This document shows positions 47,624-60,348 of a stretch of 64,000 bases of DNA, piece after piece. Position numbers and translations under genes: made by a program. The stretch covers positions 56,463,501 to 56,527,500 of the forward strand of contig CM074863.1 in NCBI GenBank assembly GCA_037501455.1, given 5' to 3'. This DNA comes from Lantana camara (lineage: Eukaryota; Streptophyta; Magnoliopsida; Lamiales; Verbenaceae). Below the pieces are notes generated by a model. That model was not told where the DNA came from and did no database searches. It saw only the letters and a list, made by a program, of their open reading frames with translations. How positions within the stretch are numbered: the stretch's first letter is position 1; the number at the start of each line of letters is the position of its first letter.

Positions 47624-50306
47624 TTTCACTCCTCCGTGTGGATATCTATGAAAAATAAATTGCAACTACTATCATTTATTTTTCATCTCTAATTTGAAAT
47701 TTATTGATTCGACTTAAGTTCAAATTCTCTGTATGTGAAACACATTCAACATACAACTTCGGTGACGTATCACGCGAAGTGCTTTGGCCAAAGTCTTAAT
47801 CGAATTTTTGCAAATCTATTTCAGGAATATCTTTTACCTTCCAACAAGGTCACAGATTCCTTGATTAATATAACTCTTTAGCACATTTCATGTTGTCACC
47901 AAACGTACAAAGTATTTTGGCCACCCGTTACCGAGACCTCACTTGGAGTATATTACAGTGACTAACACTACATACCTAAAGCCGAAATATTATCAGGATT
48001 AAGAGTACAATACTTCCTAGGAAATCATAAAGCCAATACATCTAACTGGCTGCTTCTTAAGCTACTATGTATTTAACTTTTATGGTGAAGTAAGCAATAT
48101 GAGTCTTGCTTAACATTCCCCAATTTACGGTTGCTCTTTCTAGAGTAAACACGTATTCTGATGTCAAACATCTAGAATACAAATCAGATTGTAAATCCGA
48201 ATCTGTGCACTCTATTGAAATGAGCTCACCACTATGGTAGACAAGCATATAATCTCAAATCCTTCTCAAGTACTCCAATATATGCTTTCACTACTACCCA
48301 GTGTCAAATTCTAGGGTTTGACTAATATCTGCTGACTTAGACCTAATTCATAATAGACATCTGGCCTTGTACATAATATGATATACATAAAGCTTCCGCT
48401 GCGGAATTCTAATTATATCTTCTATCTCTTCAGTTGTCTCAGGACACTAATCCCGGGATAGATAAATTCCATATCCAAAAGGTAATGAACCTTTCTTGGA
48501 ATTTGTCATGTTATACCTTGCCAACATCTTATCTATATATGCTTCTTGTAATAAACCAATCTCCTTATTCCTATGATCACGACAAAATTCTGATCCTTGG
48601 AATATTATTGGTCTCACTTAGGTCTTTATTTGTCAAATAGATTTGAAAATCGAATCTTGACTACTAACAAAATTCTTGCACCATTCCCAATGAGCAGAAT
48701 ATTGTTTACGTACAAAATGAAAACGTTACAACATTATCTTGATGTCATTTGTACAAACATGGTTCATCAAGCAATTTGTACAAATCTAAAGAATTTAAAT
48801 TGCCTCTTTAATCCTGATGTTTCATGATTCAGACGCTTGCTTAAGATCACAAAATGATCTATTAAATTGCATACTATATGCACCTGATTTCTAGCTTTGA
48901 AGCCTTCAGGTTGTGCCATGTTTTTCTTCTTGAAGGTGCTCGTTCAAGAACATAGTATTTACATCCATTTATCTAATCTCATAATTGATAATGAGATAAA
49001 ATGGAAAGGATAATGAACTTAAGCATTTCTTCTTTCTGGGTAAAATCCCTTGCCATAAGTTTGCTCTAAAGTCTCTACTTTTTCGTCCATTTTTTCCTTT
49101 TATTTTCTTGTAGAACCCAATTGTATCTAATGGATTTAATGGCTTCAGGCGCCTCTACAGGCTCAAGACTTTGTTAGAATATAGAGATTCTAACTTAGAT
49201 TCCATGGCTTTTGACCAAATGGTCAGCGTCTATATCTTCCACAACTTCATTACACGTGACAGGATCAGATACGTTAGATTCAACCACTTGGGTTAATCTT
49301 AGGTATCTTGTCAGGTTTCTTGACAATCCTCCCACTACAATGATGCTCTCGTGTACACGTCTCTATATGTTGTATTTGGTACATCACATGTATCTAATAC
49401 ATTTTCAGTTATCACTGGTTTATGGAAATTAGTATCAAATACTGTTATTTCTTTTAACACTACTTTGCCTCCACCCTTTGTGATTATCTATGTAATCATC
49501 TTTGAAATATTCACAAACATCCTTTGTGATTTCTCAAATTACAAAATATACCACCTCTTGTTCTTCTAGGATAACCTTAGAACAAGTAAACCTCTGTTCT
49601 TTATTCTAACTTATCAGGATCCATCCTTAACACATGGACCAGGCTATCTTAAATTCGAAGATAAGAGATACCAGGTTTTCACCCGAGATACAGATCCATC
49701 AGTGTTTTAGGAACTGACTTAGATAGAACTAGGTTTAATGTGCATTGTCGTTTTGAGCGCAAGACCCTAAAACGAACCTCGCAGAGGTATCATGACTCTT
49801 CATGAATCTTACCATCATTATCAGAGTTCTATTTCTCTTTTCTGCAATACATCTTTGCTAAGACGTATCTCATACAGATAGTTGAGATCTAATCCCATTT
49901 GAGAAATTCTATTTAACTCTGAACATAGATACTTATCACTACTTCGATCTACTCGAAGTGCCTCGATATGTTTTCTAATTTGACTCTTTGACTTCAGTCT
50001 TATATTCTTTGAACTCTTCAAAATACAAACTTAAGTCTCATCAAATAAACATATCTGTATCTAGAGTAATCATTCAAATGAATGATGAAATATTCAAAAC
50101 TTCCTCTTGTTTGAACATTCATAAGATCACATATCCGTATGAACTGGCACAAGAAACTTCATGGCTTAAATACCTTTTGTCTCAAAAAAAGCTTCTTGGT
50201 CATTGTAACTTTCTAAATAGGATTCGCAGATTGACACTATTTTCAAGTCAATAGGACTCAACAATCAGTCTTTGGATCCTATTCAGATTCAATTGACCAA
50301 TAGATA
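47624..50306 (-). pseudogene. Decayed Ty1/copia pol: integrase, reverse transcriptase, RNase H
   Basis: Minus strand, from high to low coordinates. Near 50040-50250, integrase-like MNVQTRGSFEYFI and DYSRYRYVYLMR. Near 48640-48720, the reverse transcriptase box as YVNNILLIGNG, where the usual YVDD has lost its aspartates. Near 48480-48560, EAYIDKMLARYNMTNSKKG. At 48057-48248, RNase H-like DSDLQSDLYSRCLTSEYVFT. Many stops and frameshifts. Upstream pieces continue at 54273. Confidence 0.8.
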
Positions 50307-53300
50307 TGTAACGCCCCAGTTTTTCAATAATAATAATGTGGCGTATTTGTTTACAAATTGCGCAATTTAATTAATTAATTATATGATTGATTGTTTATAA
50401 ATGTTTATATTTGATTTAAACTATAAACTATTGCTATTTTAATTCAATTCATTTTATTTTACTTTGATACTTAGTGTTTAATTTCTTACTTAAGGTTTCA
50501 TGTTACCTTAATGATTTTGGTAATTTCGTTATTCAATTTCAACGTGTTATTAGTTGGTTTTAATTTATTTAAAATGGAAATTAAGTTTTAGTAATTAATT
50601 TATTAACGATATGAATTCATTCATGCGCATGAGTGTTCTATTTGTGCTTCGTTCTTATATGTAATGATATCGGATTGGTATGAAAATTTAGTATGTCGTA
50701 AATATGTGTGTTGTGAACATGCCTATGTGCTCGGTTTATGTTTTCGGATTCATTTGACGTGTTAACGGATTTAATTTGATTTGTGGAACCAAGTCGGGGC
50801 CTAACGAGCAATTAGCGCACCCTTGGTTCCGTACGTGATATCTTGAGCTCGGGAATTCGGATTCGAATTCCGTCAACTCCGTTGCCTTCCTATCGACGAT
50901 GCGGAGACAATGGAACAAGCCTCATACCTTTTTGAAATCATTAAGACCTCCGAAATCCAACCGTAACGGACAACTCGTGCAAGAAGAGCTCCTTTTGGTT
51001 GACTAGTCTTCATGGTGGGACCCTTAACACTCCTTAACCTAACCATACCTTAACCATGGCTTGTGTACTTGAGTTAAACCCTTTATCCTACCCTTTTAGC
51101 TCTGAAAACCGAACCAAACACTTCCCTTCTCAGCTGGAACTGATCGAGAGAGAGAGAGAGGAGAAAGAAGAAGAAAACCTTGGCCCTTTTGTGATTTTGA
51201 GCTCAAATCACCATTTTTTCTTCACCAAATCTTCAAGGTATGAATATTTATGTCTTCTCTACTCTATTATACTTGATTTCATCTACTTACAACATGATTT
51301 GGACCAGATTTGATTAGGGTTTGGATTATGAGTTTGGTATGAACTTTTAGGGATTTTTGTTCTAGTGACCTATTTGCTTGTGTGGCTGATTTTCTTGCTT
51401 ATACATGAGTATATGAGCTTGTTTCTTGACCTATTGCTTTCCTAACTGATAGTATTTGGTGTTAGGAAGATTTCATCTCTTGACCCTTTTATGAAATTAT
51501 GAGATATGGAGCTCCAAACTTGATGATCAAACTACTTCCCCTGTTTTGTGACTGCTGTGTGAAATTATGTGTTGTTGCTTGATCATATGGCCTCCATTTC
51601 GTGTGAAATTGCATGGAGTTGATGTACACTCATTACTCTATATGTTAACATTCATGTTTCAAGTATTTGGATCCATTTTAAGCCTCAAAACCGAAAGACA
51701 TGGCCTGTTTTTATGCATGCTTCATGACAGACTTGTTGCTGTAGCGTTTTGTAACTTGTTGATCATTCTAATGTGCTTTAAATTGTACCATTTTGCATAT
51801 ATATGAATTATATTAGTTGTTTAGTATGTTAGCATGCATTCCCCAAAGTTTCAGATCCAAATTCAAGCCCTAAGTACTTGATCAAGGCATGATTTAACCA
51901 ATTGAGCTCATATGTGCGATTTTGGTGCCCCAGACTTGCTGCATGGTTTTGGTGCCCTTAACGTGTGATTTGGCCTTATCTTTCTAAATGAAATATGCTC
52001 CTAACATGCTAAATAGGTTGTATATCAAGTTTCATAAGATTTGGAGTTGATTTGGTATGCTTTTGGATTGATTTTGTTCCAGTTTCTTTCCTAGCATGAG
52101 TTGTTGCAACTTTGGACCATTAATTGGCTTGAAATGCATGAATTCTTGCTACCTTAACTTACCTATATGTGTTAGTTTGATGTTTATTTGGTTTGGCATG
52201 AGTTTTGCCCTGCTTGTTGTATGTTTTTTCGCCACTGACGTAAATCCGCGAGGGTGGATTTTTCCCTTTGGAAAAATCCGCAGGGGTGGATTTGAGGCAG
52301 TGGGACTGGACCAAATCCATGGGGGTGGATTTTTCCCTTTGGAAAAATCCATGGGGGTGGATTTTGTCCAGCCTGTTTTTGTTACTCAGTTTCCGTTTTT
52401 CTTCGCTCGATTGATCTTCCTCCACCTCTTTTATGACTTTTTTTGATATACTAACATGTTCTATAATGTGTTATCTTATTTATTATAATTTTCATGATTT
52501 TTCGTGGAATATTTTACAAGTTATGATTTAATATGTCATCAATGCTCCAAGAATGAATGAAATGATTGATTATGTGCCTTAATGCATCTTCATGCCACGA
52601 CTTGCTCTCTTATGCATATCATAAGACATTCATTGCATTTATGTGCGTTTTGAGGCGTTTATGATTCCCGTAACCCATTTCCCTTATCATATGATTTGTT
52701 CTTGTTCTCAAACTTTGGAAATATGTTACATTATGTGATATGATGTATGTAGTAGTGTTTTGTGAAAGATTGAATACGTTTGAATGTGTGATGAACTTAA
52801 TTTACTTCAATGCTCTTATTTGCCTAAATGTTGGATCTTGTGCTTTGAATTTCTTGAATTGAATTGATTGGAAAAGTGAAATGTGAAGGATATGAACTCG
52901 TTTGGATACGAATGCTTCATTAAATGAATGAATTGAATGTTTATATGTTTTTAAGACTTTAATAGTGCACATGAACGTGTTCCTTACATTATAGAATCTT
53001 CTCTTCATTCATATCATGATCATTACATTGCCGAGCGTCCTATTTGGTCATTTTGAGTCTCACTTCACCTTTCTTGCACAGATTTTGACCCTGTTGGAGA
53101 CGAGGCCGGTCAGTGAGGCTCTTGTGCTCTCTTTTGTTGGTTTAAGGTGGGTTTCTCTTCTACTTAGATAAAACGACCCGATATATCTCCTTACGTGAAA
53201 AGTTTTAAGCCAAAGTAATATGATGTATATATTGAGTCTTTTATCGAGTAAATGATTGCAACGTAAAGCCCTTATTTCTTGAATCCTGCCTAATGTTTTG

Positions 53301-54267
53301 GCGAGAATGAATGAATGTTCACAATGAATGGGGCCCAGGGGCTTGGTGTGAGTGGGGACCCGAGGAGGCAAGGGCTGACGGTAAACCCTCACACTAGTCC
53401 CACCAATGAACGGCGTAACCGGACCTCGTTAGGAGTTAGCGAGGAATGGACGCTGAGTGCCATCCGGGGAGTCATGTTCCCCTTTTGGTCAATGAATGGG
53501 TGGATGGGCCTTGCAAACCCGCCACCAACCCGGAGGAAGAAGGTGTAAATGTTATTGAATGCGCACGAAAGAATGTTATGCATGAAAAGAAGGAAAGAAT
53601 GAATGAATGAATGTTAATGAATGTTAATGAATTACACGAGGTGTTGGTTGGAGATAATGCACGCCCACTCGCCGGGCCAATAATGACCAAATGTTAATGA
53701 ATCGTTATAATCCCTTTTGATGATTTTTATTTGCCCACTTGGGAAATTCTTCAAAACCTCACTTGGGATTATAACTCGAATGTGAATGTTTAATTATTGT
53801 CGTATATTATATTTATGCCCTGCTTTTATACCCACTAGTCCCTTTTGGACTGAACCCGTTTGGCTTTCAGTTGTGTTGTGCAGGTGTCGAGGGAGCTAGG
53901 CGGGATTTCGAGTCATAGGTTTTACTTTCGTCTTTTAGCCCTTGTATTTTGGTCTTACACATACATATTGCACGTTGGATCACTGTATTGTTTAATAATG
54001 GAGCGTATTGGTTATTTGAGCCTTGACGGCAATTGATAATGTATATGGACTATTTTGGAGTTTGGTTGCTCATTGTTTATATTATGGCCAGTTATTACTT
54101 CCGCATTTGTAATCACTCTGATTTTATGGTTCAAGGGTTAGCCCGCCTAGCATAGCGTGTGTGTTTGTCCCCGTTCGCCGTGACTTAGCTCGAGTATGGA
54201 TCGTCCATTTCATATTCGGGTCGGGTCTCGGTGCGGGGGATGTGGTACCTTGCGCTCGGGTGCTACA
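50307..54267 (+). mobile_element. Solo giant LTR, 3961 bp, TSD AGATA
   Basis: Begins TGTAACGCCCC at 50307 and ends GGGTGCTACA at 54267, with AGATA at 50302-50306 and 54268-54272. It is inserted into the integrase region of the copia remnant. It carries the AAATCC-type cassette (52242-52364), the GAATTCGGATTCGAATTCC block near 50851 and the terminal box with CATTTCATATTCGGGTCG and GTGCGGGGGATGTGG. Same family as the fragment at 16339-17457. No coding sequence. Confidence 0.92.
52242..52364 (+). repeat. Palindrome cassette, AAATCC type, with strong hairpins
   Basis: AAATCCGCGAGGGTGGATTT is at 52242-52261. GGATTTTTCC-CTTT-GGAAAAATCC, perfect 10-bp arms with a 4-base loop, is at 52256-52279 and again at 52327-52350. 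It is the same design as 16670-16791 but begins about 1.94 kb into a longer LTR. Confidence 0.88.
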
Positions 54268-54272
54268 AGATA

Positions 54273-55595
54273 GGTGCCACGTAGAAGTTTTTCTTCTTAG
54301 ATGGTAAGTCAAGCTTCTTAATGTTAAACTTAAATTACGGTTTTCTTTGAGGTGTAAAAGACCATCTTTTATTGTGCCAGAGCAAATAAACCTTTTATTT
54401 TCCTTAGCGGTAAACTTTTGTTTAAAACAAACAGTTAAACCATTAGTTATCAAATAACTCACAAAAATTAAATTTCTGTTTTTACGGCATGTGTAATATA
54501 AAACCCTATTGCCAAAATACAATACTACAGTTCCTACTGCTAATACAATTACACTTGTATTATCCTTGAGCAGTAGTTGCATGTTAGCCGTTTTTCAAAC
54601 TTTCTGGTTAGTTTAAATCTTCGCAACGAATTGCAAATATGCTTAGCTGAGCTCGAATCCATATTCCAGGAGTCTGGTGAATTTCCAACTAAACATACTT
54701 TCAACGAGTAAGATATCTTCATATCTTCTCTAAACGGCGTAGCAAATGGACAAACTAAGTATTTCGGATAATTTCCTTTCCAATACCCATTACCACCGAA
54801 ATAGAAATACTTTTCCATTGGCGGATTTGGCTTTCTATTTCTGAACCTTAGATTGGGAACTTTTCCTTTTTCTTTCTTCCACTTACTGGCTTTTGAGGCC
54901 GTGGATATTGATGTCTGATTTAAGAGAACTTTTCCCTTAGTCTATATCACCCTTTCTGCCATATTGGGGTCGTTCATCGGTTCAGGTTAGGTTAAAAAAA
55001 AATTATTTAAAATTATCCTGAACGTTCAAACGAATTAGGCAGAGAGTATAGGATCGTATCCTGTCTGTTAAGATTGTTTCTTTAAGCACAGAGGCTTTTA
55101 ATCTCGTTCAGATTAGTTATCATATTCATAATGTGATTCTGAATTGGTGATCCTTCAAACATCTTCATAAATAACAACCTTCTTATTGGCTCATACCTTC
55201 GTACGATTCTGTCTTCAAAGCATGTTCTTATCAGTGGGCATCTCATACATCTGATGCTCAAGAACATCTAAAACAGATGTCAAGATATAAGACTAGCCAG
55301 ATCATCACACTTGATCTATGTGGAATGAGCGTCTTTCTAATCCTGACTGATTGTAGTTTCCAGAATTTTTGGATAAGGTTCAGTGAGTACGTAAACTTTC
55401 GTGTCTCAACACGATGTCAAGATTCATTTCCTAGTCAGCATAGTTGAACCCTTACTAGCCTATTTCCTTAAAGAGATAAAGTTTGGAGTGGGCTAAGAGA
55501 GATCGTAATTATAAAACTGAAATAAATAAATGCAAGTTATGATTATGCATTTCGCTTTCTTCTGCGTCCAACCAATAAATGAAATCCACGTAAGT
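54273..55595 (-). pseudogene. Decayed Ty1/copia gag, zinc knuckle and protease
   Basis: Minus strand. At 55082-55267, gag-like with MFEGSPIQNHIMNMI. At 54549-54818, a zinc-knuckle relic with GNGYWKGNYPKYL (some cysteines lost), then the protease region WNMDSSSAKHICNSL. Below 54582, a GAG-pre-integrase-like stretch with GTVVLYF and NLIFVSYLITNG. It is the upstream half of the element at 47624-50306; its own 5' LTR is not in view. Confidence 0.75.
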
Positions 55596-55946
55596 TGTAG
55601 CGCCCCAATGGAAGGCCCCACATCCCCCGCACCGAGACCCGACCCGCATATGAAATGGAGAGTCCATGCACGAGCCGAATCACGGCGAACTGGGACTCAC
55701 TCACACACTAGGCTAGGCGGGAGCTAGAACCTCAAAACCAATTAAGCAATTCAAAAGAATAAAATGCATGTGTGGAAGCAAATCATATAATCAATCATAA
55801 ATACAAATAGCAATTGGCGGTTCCACTAGCATGAATACCTAGTTCCGAAAATTCAAATATAAATCATAAATCACAAATTTACGGGTTCAACTATCCCTAG
55901 AAGCCTGTCCCGAATCAATATAATATAATCAGCAATTCATACATTG
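55596..55946 (-). mobile_element. Giant LTR fragment A (minus), 3' terminal part
   Basis: Starts TGTAGCGCCCC at 55596 on the plus strand and continues CACATCCCCCGCACCG, the complement of the LTR 3' box. Candidate target bases TAAGT precede it. It is cut at 55947 by another LTR. It resembles fragment D (60349-61432), e.g. CGGGTTCAACTA and CCTGTCCCGAATCAATAT. Confidence 0.75.
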
Positions 55947-58279
55947 TGACGCCCCGTCCGATAAATCGTACAGGTATGCATCACGAGAGAGTTTACCTTA
56001 CGCACTTATGTGATTTAATTCCCTTTTTATGTGTTTAATTCCAACTTTGATTGAAAATGTGACTTAATTGACTAAAATCCAAAATGGTAAAATATGAATT
56101 CTTGCATGACAACTTAAGAATGGAACTTGGATGAATTTAAATTAATTTTCGGAGTTGGATTTAAATAGGACTTGGACCTATTTGTGTGTTTTGGGCCCAA
56201 CTCAAGTTACGTGAGTTTGGGTCGTTCGAGACCAATATGAGCTCGGGAATTCGAATTCGAATTCCGACACCACCATTGGACTTGATTCGGTGATTCGGAT
56301 CCAATGGAATTTACTTTATATTTTTCGGAAACCGTTTAGACCTTAAACCATTTAAATTTAACCTATTGGGCCGGAAGTCATTTATTTGAGCCCAAATCCT
56401 AATACAGCCTCTAGCCTCATATTATATCTTGGAAACCCTAATGAAATCTTTAGCCACCATATATATACCATAAAACCCTAACCTAGCTTCATTTTAATCT
56501 TCACTTCACACAAATCATATCATCCATGGAAGAGCTTCAAGAGAGGATGAAGATCTAAGACTTTCCTACACCTTCAAGAGCTCATATCTCCCTCGTTTCT
56601 TCATCATTTCAAGAGACAAGGTAAGCTACGAATTTCCCTTGATGTGTATTTCATTTCTATCCATGAATCTTAGCATGAAATTGAATGTATGAGCTTATAT
56701 GAGGAAGTCTTGTGAAAATGGTGATTTATGCCCAACTTGAAGAATATGGTTCATATGATGGATCCTTGAGTTCTTGAGCATGAATATGTGTTTCTCCATG
56801 TTGAATATGTGCTATAGTTGTTGATGGTATGATAGGGAGTGAGTTTGGATGCGTCTTGCCATGGTTGAAGCTTGATTTTCATGAAAATGAGTTGTATGAG
56901 TTTTGGCCAAAATCACCCTTGTTCTTGAGCTAAATTGATATTTATATGATAAGCATGATTTATGTGATAATATATATGATTTTTGTGGAAATTTTATGGT
57001 TTAAATGTTCTGACATCGGCTATTTTTGGCCATGGTTGTCTTCTTCCCGAAGCTTGCTTGAATCTGCACAAGACAGACGCCCAGATCTGGCCGGAACAGC
57101 CATTCCCATTCAGGTCATGAGCCCGGAACGGCCCTTCCCAGCCAGGGCTGACGTCAGCACCGAAGATGGGAAGGACCGTTCCCATTTAAGCCTTGTGCTG
57201 GGAACGGCCGTTCCCAGCTTCGCTGGGGAGGTTGCGGGAAGGACCGTTCCCATGCAAGGCTATGCGTGGGAATGACCATTCCCAGGCCTCTGTGCCCCCT
57301 CTATGCATGCTTGTCCGTGGTTGCTTGATCTGTTTGAGTTGATTTATGAATTATATGTTATGATATGACTTCAATTGTAATCCTTGATGATAGTACTTCG
57401 TTTAATTGAATGAATTCATGTGAATACTTGTCTTTTCCGTGTATACTTAATCTGTTTGAGTTGATTTATGAATTATATGCTATGGTATGACTCTAATTGC
57501 ATTTCCAAACTTTAAACACCTCATTTAATTGCATGGTTTGAATGAATACTTAGATTATGCTATGTGACCTACTCGATGCTCATCATTCCATAATGCATAC
57601 CATTCATGCTTATGCTCGCCGTGCGTCTTACTTGGTTCATATAGAGTCTAAGTCTGGGTTTCTGTATGTCTTGTCACAGAGTTTGGTGGTGCCGGTGGGC
57701 CCGAGGTTTAGAGTGTTTGGCCCTTCACACTCTCAGACTCTACTTGCACAAGGTGAGGTTGAGGATTTTGTATAGTTATGCGACCTATGGCCTTTACATG
57801 CTGATTTCTACCCTTGCATGCGAGTATACCTTATTATAAATACGTATGTGTTGGATATGATATGTTTATAACCCTTTGCGTGCGTCCTGCGTGGGTGGGA
57901 GCCTTCGTGGCTTAAATTCCACAGCGCGTGGATATATAAAAATGAGTTTTTGAGGCATATGTAAGCCATTTTGGAAAACTCAGTTGGGTTATAATTTTGT
58001 AGCGAGTTGGCCATGATATATGGCACCTGTTCTATTCTATCTTGTTGTGGATTCAAGGAGCTACGGGTAATAGGTCCCCCGGGACGGTTAGGGCCGTCGG
58101 GGTTCCAACCATGTGCGTAGTTCCATTTGAGATATCATTGCGCGACTCAGGGAGATAGGGGAGGCGTGATATCTTGAGCCTTCGGCTAAGGCTGGGGAGG
58201 GCACTTGTGGGTTCGCTACTCCTTGTGAGTCTTTCTAATATAGATGGTTAGGGCCAACGCGTGGCTCTTCTATCATTGG
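55947..58279 (+). mobile_element. Giant LTR fragment B (plus), 5' part
   Basis: Starts TGTGACGCCCCG at 55947 inside fragment A and runs to 58279, where fragment C interrupts it. Contains GAGCTCGGGAATTCGAATTC near 56231, as in the 50307 LTR, and a palindrome cassette at 57092-57283. No coding sequence: the 109-codon frame at 56946-57275 runs through the palindromes. Confidence 0.75.
57092..57283 (+). repeat. GC palindrome cassette in LTR fragment B (six motifs)
   Basis: Motifs at 57092-57107, 57124-57138, 57168-57183, 57200-57215, 57236-57251 and 57268-57283. 57197-57218 is a perfect 22-bp palindrome centred on GGCC. The last motif reads GGGAATGACCATTCCC, where AACG/CGTT has become AATG/CATT on both arms. 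The cassette starts 1145 bp into the LTR. Confidence 0.9.
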
Positions 58280-60348
58280 TGTGACACCCCGATTTCTCGG
58301 CCGTAATACGCACGCCACGCTTGTGAGTTTTTAGATTTAGGATTTATTTGATTCATTTTTCTACCTAATTGCGTTATTTTAATTCTCTTGACTTGAATAC
58401 CTGCAATTATATGATTTAAATTTTCTAGTCTTTGTGAAAATTTTTACGTGAATTGTATATTTATTGCCCCGAGCATGATTAAGTGTTTAAATTAATTTCA
58501 ATTGTGAGAATTCTATACCTATTTGTTCTTAATTGAAGCTTTGTATAACTTATGTACTTAATTGATAATTTATTAAGGACTTATTCGTAACTTTTATAAA
58601 TTGAGTACCTAATTGCATAACTTTATATTTGTTTAGGATTTAGTTGCAATTTCCCCTCTTTTCTTCCCCTTCTTGCACGATATGTATACATACACACACA
58701 TACACTTCTTTTCTTCTTATTTCAACAAAAACACAAGACATACACACTCTATTTCTTTCCCTCTCCCTTTCGATTTGTCAAGAGAAGCCAAGAGCTAAGT
58801 TTCTTCTTCCATTTTTCCACAAGAATTGAGCTAAGACCTTCATGCTTTCTTCCCCTTCATCTTCTCTTCCTTTCCAGGTAAGATACATGTGTATATTTTG
58901 GTGACTCATGAAGGCTTTGTTAGGGCTTTGGATGTTTGTTGGATTCATGAACTTAAATGCATTATTTTTTTAAGTTAGGGAGATAATATGTGCATATTTG
59001 ATATAAGTTGCATGAAGTTTAGAGCATAGATGATCATTTTTATTTTGGGGTTTCTTGAGTAAATTTGGTTAGATCAAAGTATGTTTCCTTGGATTAAATG
59101 GTGCCTACTTGATATATATGATTATATGCATGATATGTGATTATTTTGGAGTGTTTGGTTGGGCCTTGAAGTGGTTTTGCTTCCTTCCCCTTTCCCCTTC
59201 GAGCAACCCCTGTTTTTGCCATTTTTTCCAGCCCAGAAGGACTACCCGGGCGGGTAGTTTTTACACTACAAAAGTACCCGGGCGGGTACTTTAGTGCAGA
59301 AGGGTTTCTGTACCTGCTCTCCCCGGCCGGGTAAATTTCTGCCTTGTTTTTCCCCGGCCGGATACTCCCTCGTACGACCTCGGATTGACCTCATTTTTGA
59401 ACTTTTGGAAACCTTTTGAAGTCTAGAACAACCTCCAATAGGAATCACCTCAATATCGTTTCCCATTTGTGAGATATTATCAATTCTTTTTGGTGTCGCC
59501 ACTTTACTGACAATCTGCTTTCATCCAACTTCGGGCATACGCCATTTTCACCTCGTTTTGAACCATGAGTCGTGCCACATATCTTTGGAAAGATCTACTT
59601 GTCTAGTTTCATTTCCAATAAAAAAAACCCAATTCCAATTTATAGAACTCAAGATATTTCCATTTTCCTACAACTTGTGCATCCCCGAAAACTGTCAGCT
59701 TTTCCTAAACTTCGCCAAAACCGTTCTTCTTGCATTCCTTTCACCCATTTGGCTCCCGTATGTGACTTATATGAATTATATGCTTACTTAATTGGTATTT
59801 ATGCTCTTATGTGACACTCATTGGTCTTTACTTGCCTAAACTTGATTGTGTGAACTCGTGCTTTATATATGAATTGAATTCGTCTGAGTAATTGAGCATA
59901 TGAACACGATCACACCATTCCATGAAATTCTTATGCTTTATTTCATATTGAAACGCTTCATGACAAGTTTTATCACTTCATAAACATTCTTGCCGTGCGT
60001 CCTACTTGGTTCCATTTTGAGTCGTGTCTCACAAGTACACTGTATCTCTTTCTTATTCTGTGATCTCCTCGATGGAGATGTTCGGGATTCGTGGTATCTC
60101 TCTCTGGGTCTTTCTTGCACATGGAGGTGAGGGTTTTCTTTATAAATGACCTATAACCTTGCATGAATGAAAATTATGCCAAATGGTTTTTATATTCAAG
60201 TTAACCATATCTTTTATACCGGCTAGGTACCGGAAATGCTTTATAACTTGTGTAAGTGTTAACCCTGAGCCTGTTTTGCGAGATATTGATTGCCCCCATC
60301 TCTCCTAGGGCTGGGTTAGCCGGTGTGGATCCTGTTCCTGTTCCTGGG
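58280..60348 (+). mobile_element. Giant LTR fragment C (plus), 5' part
   Basis: Starts TGTGACACCCCG at 58280 inside fragment B and is cut at 60349 by fragment D. It contains its own palindrome cassette (59242-59361). Immediately after this, 59375-59780 aligns well with the tandem-array LTR (minus strand of about 2340-2740): GATTGACCT, GGAATCACCTCAATATC, GGTGTCGCCACT, CCCGTATG. Confidence 0.75.
59242..59361 (+). repeat. Palindrome cassette, TACCCG...CGGGTA type
   Basis: CTACCCGGGCGGGTAG at 59242-59257 and AGTACCCGGGCGGGTACT at 59273-59290, both with perfect arms around GG. Shorter CCCCGGCCGGG-type motifs lie at about 59321-59332 and 59352-59361. The outer arm bases differ between the first two yet still pair. 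The cassette starts 962 bp into the LTR. Confidence 0.88.

Noticed and set aside
57092..57283. CRISPR-like spaced repeats
   Set aside because: Repeats are only 16 bp, palindromic, variable and irregularly spaced, inside a plant LTR.
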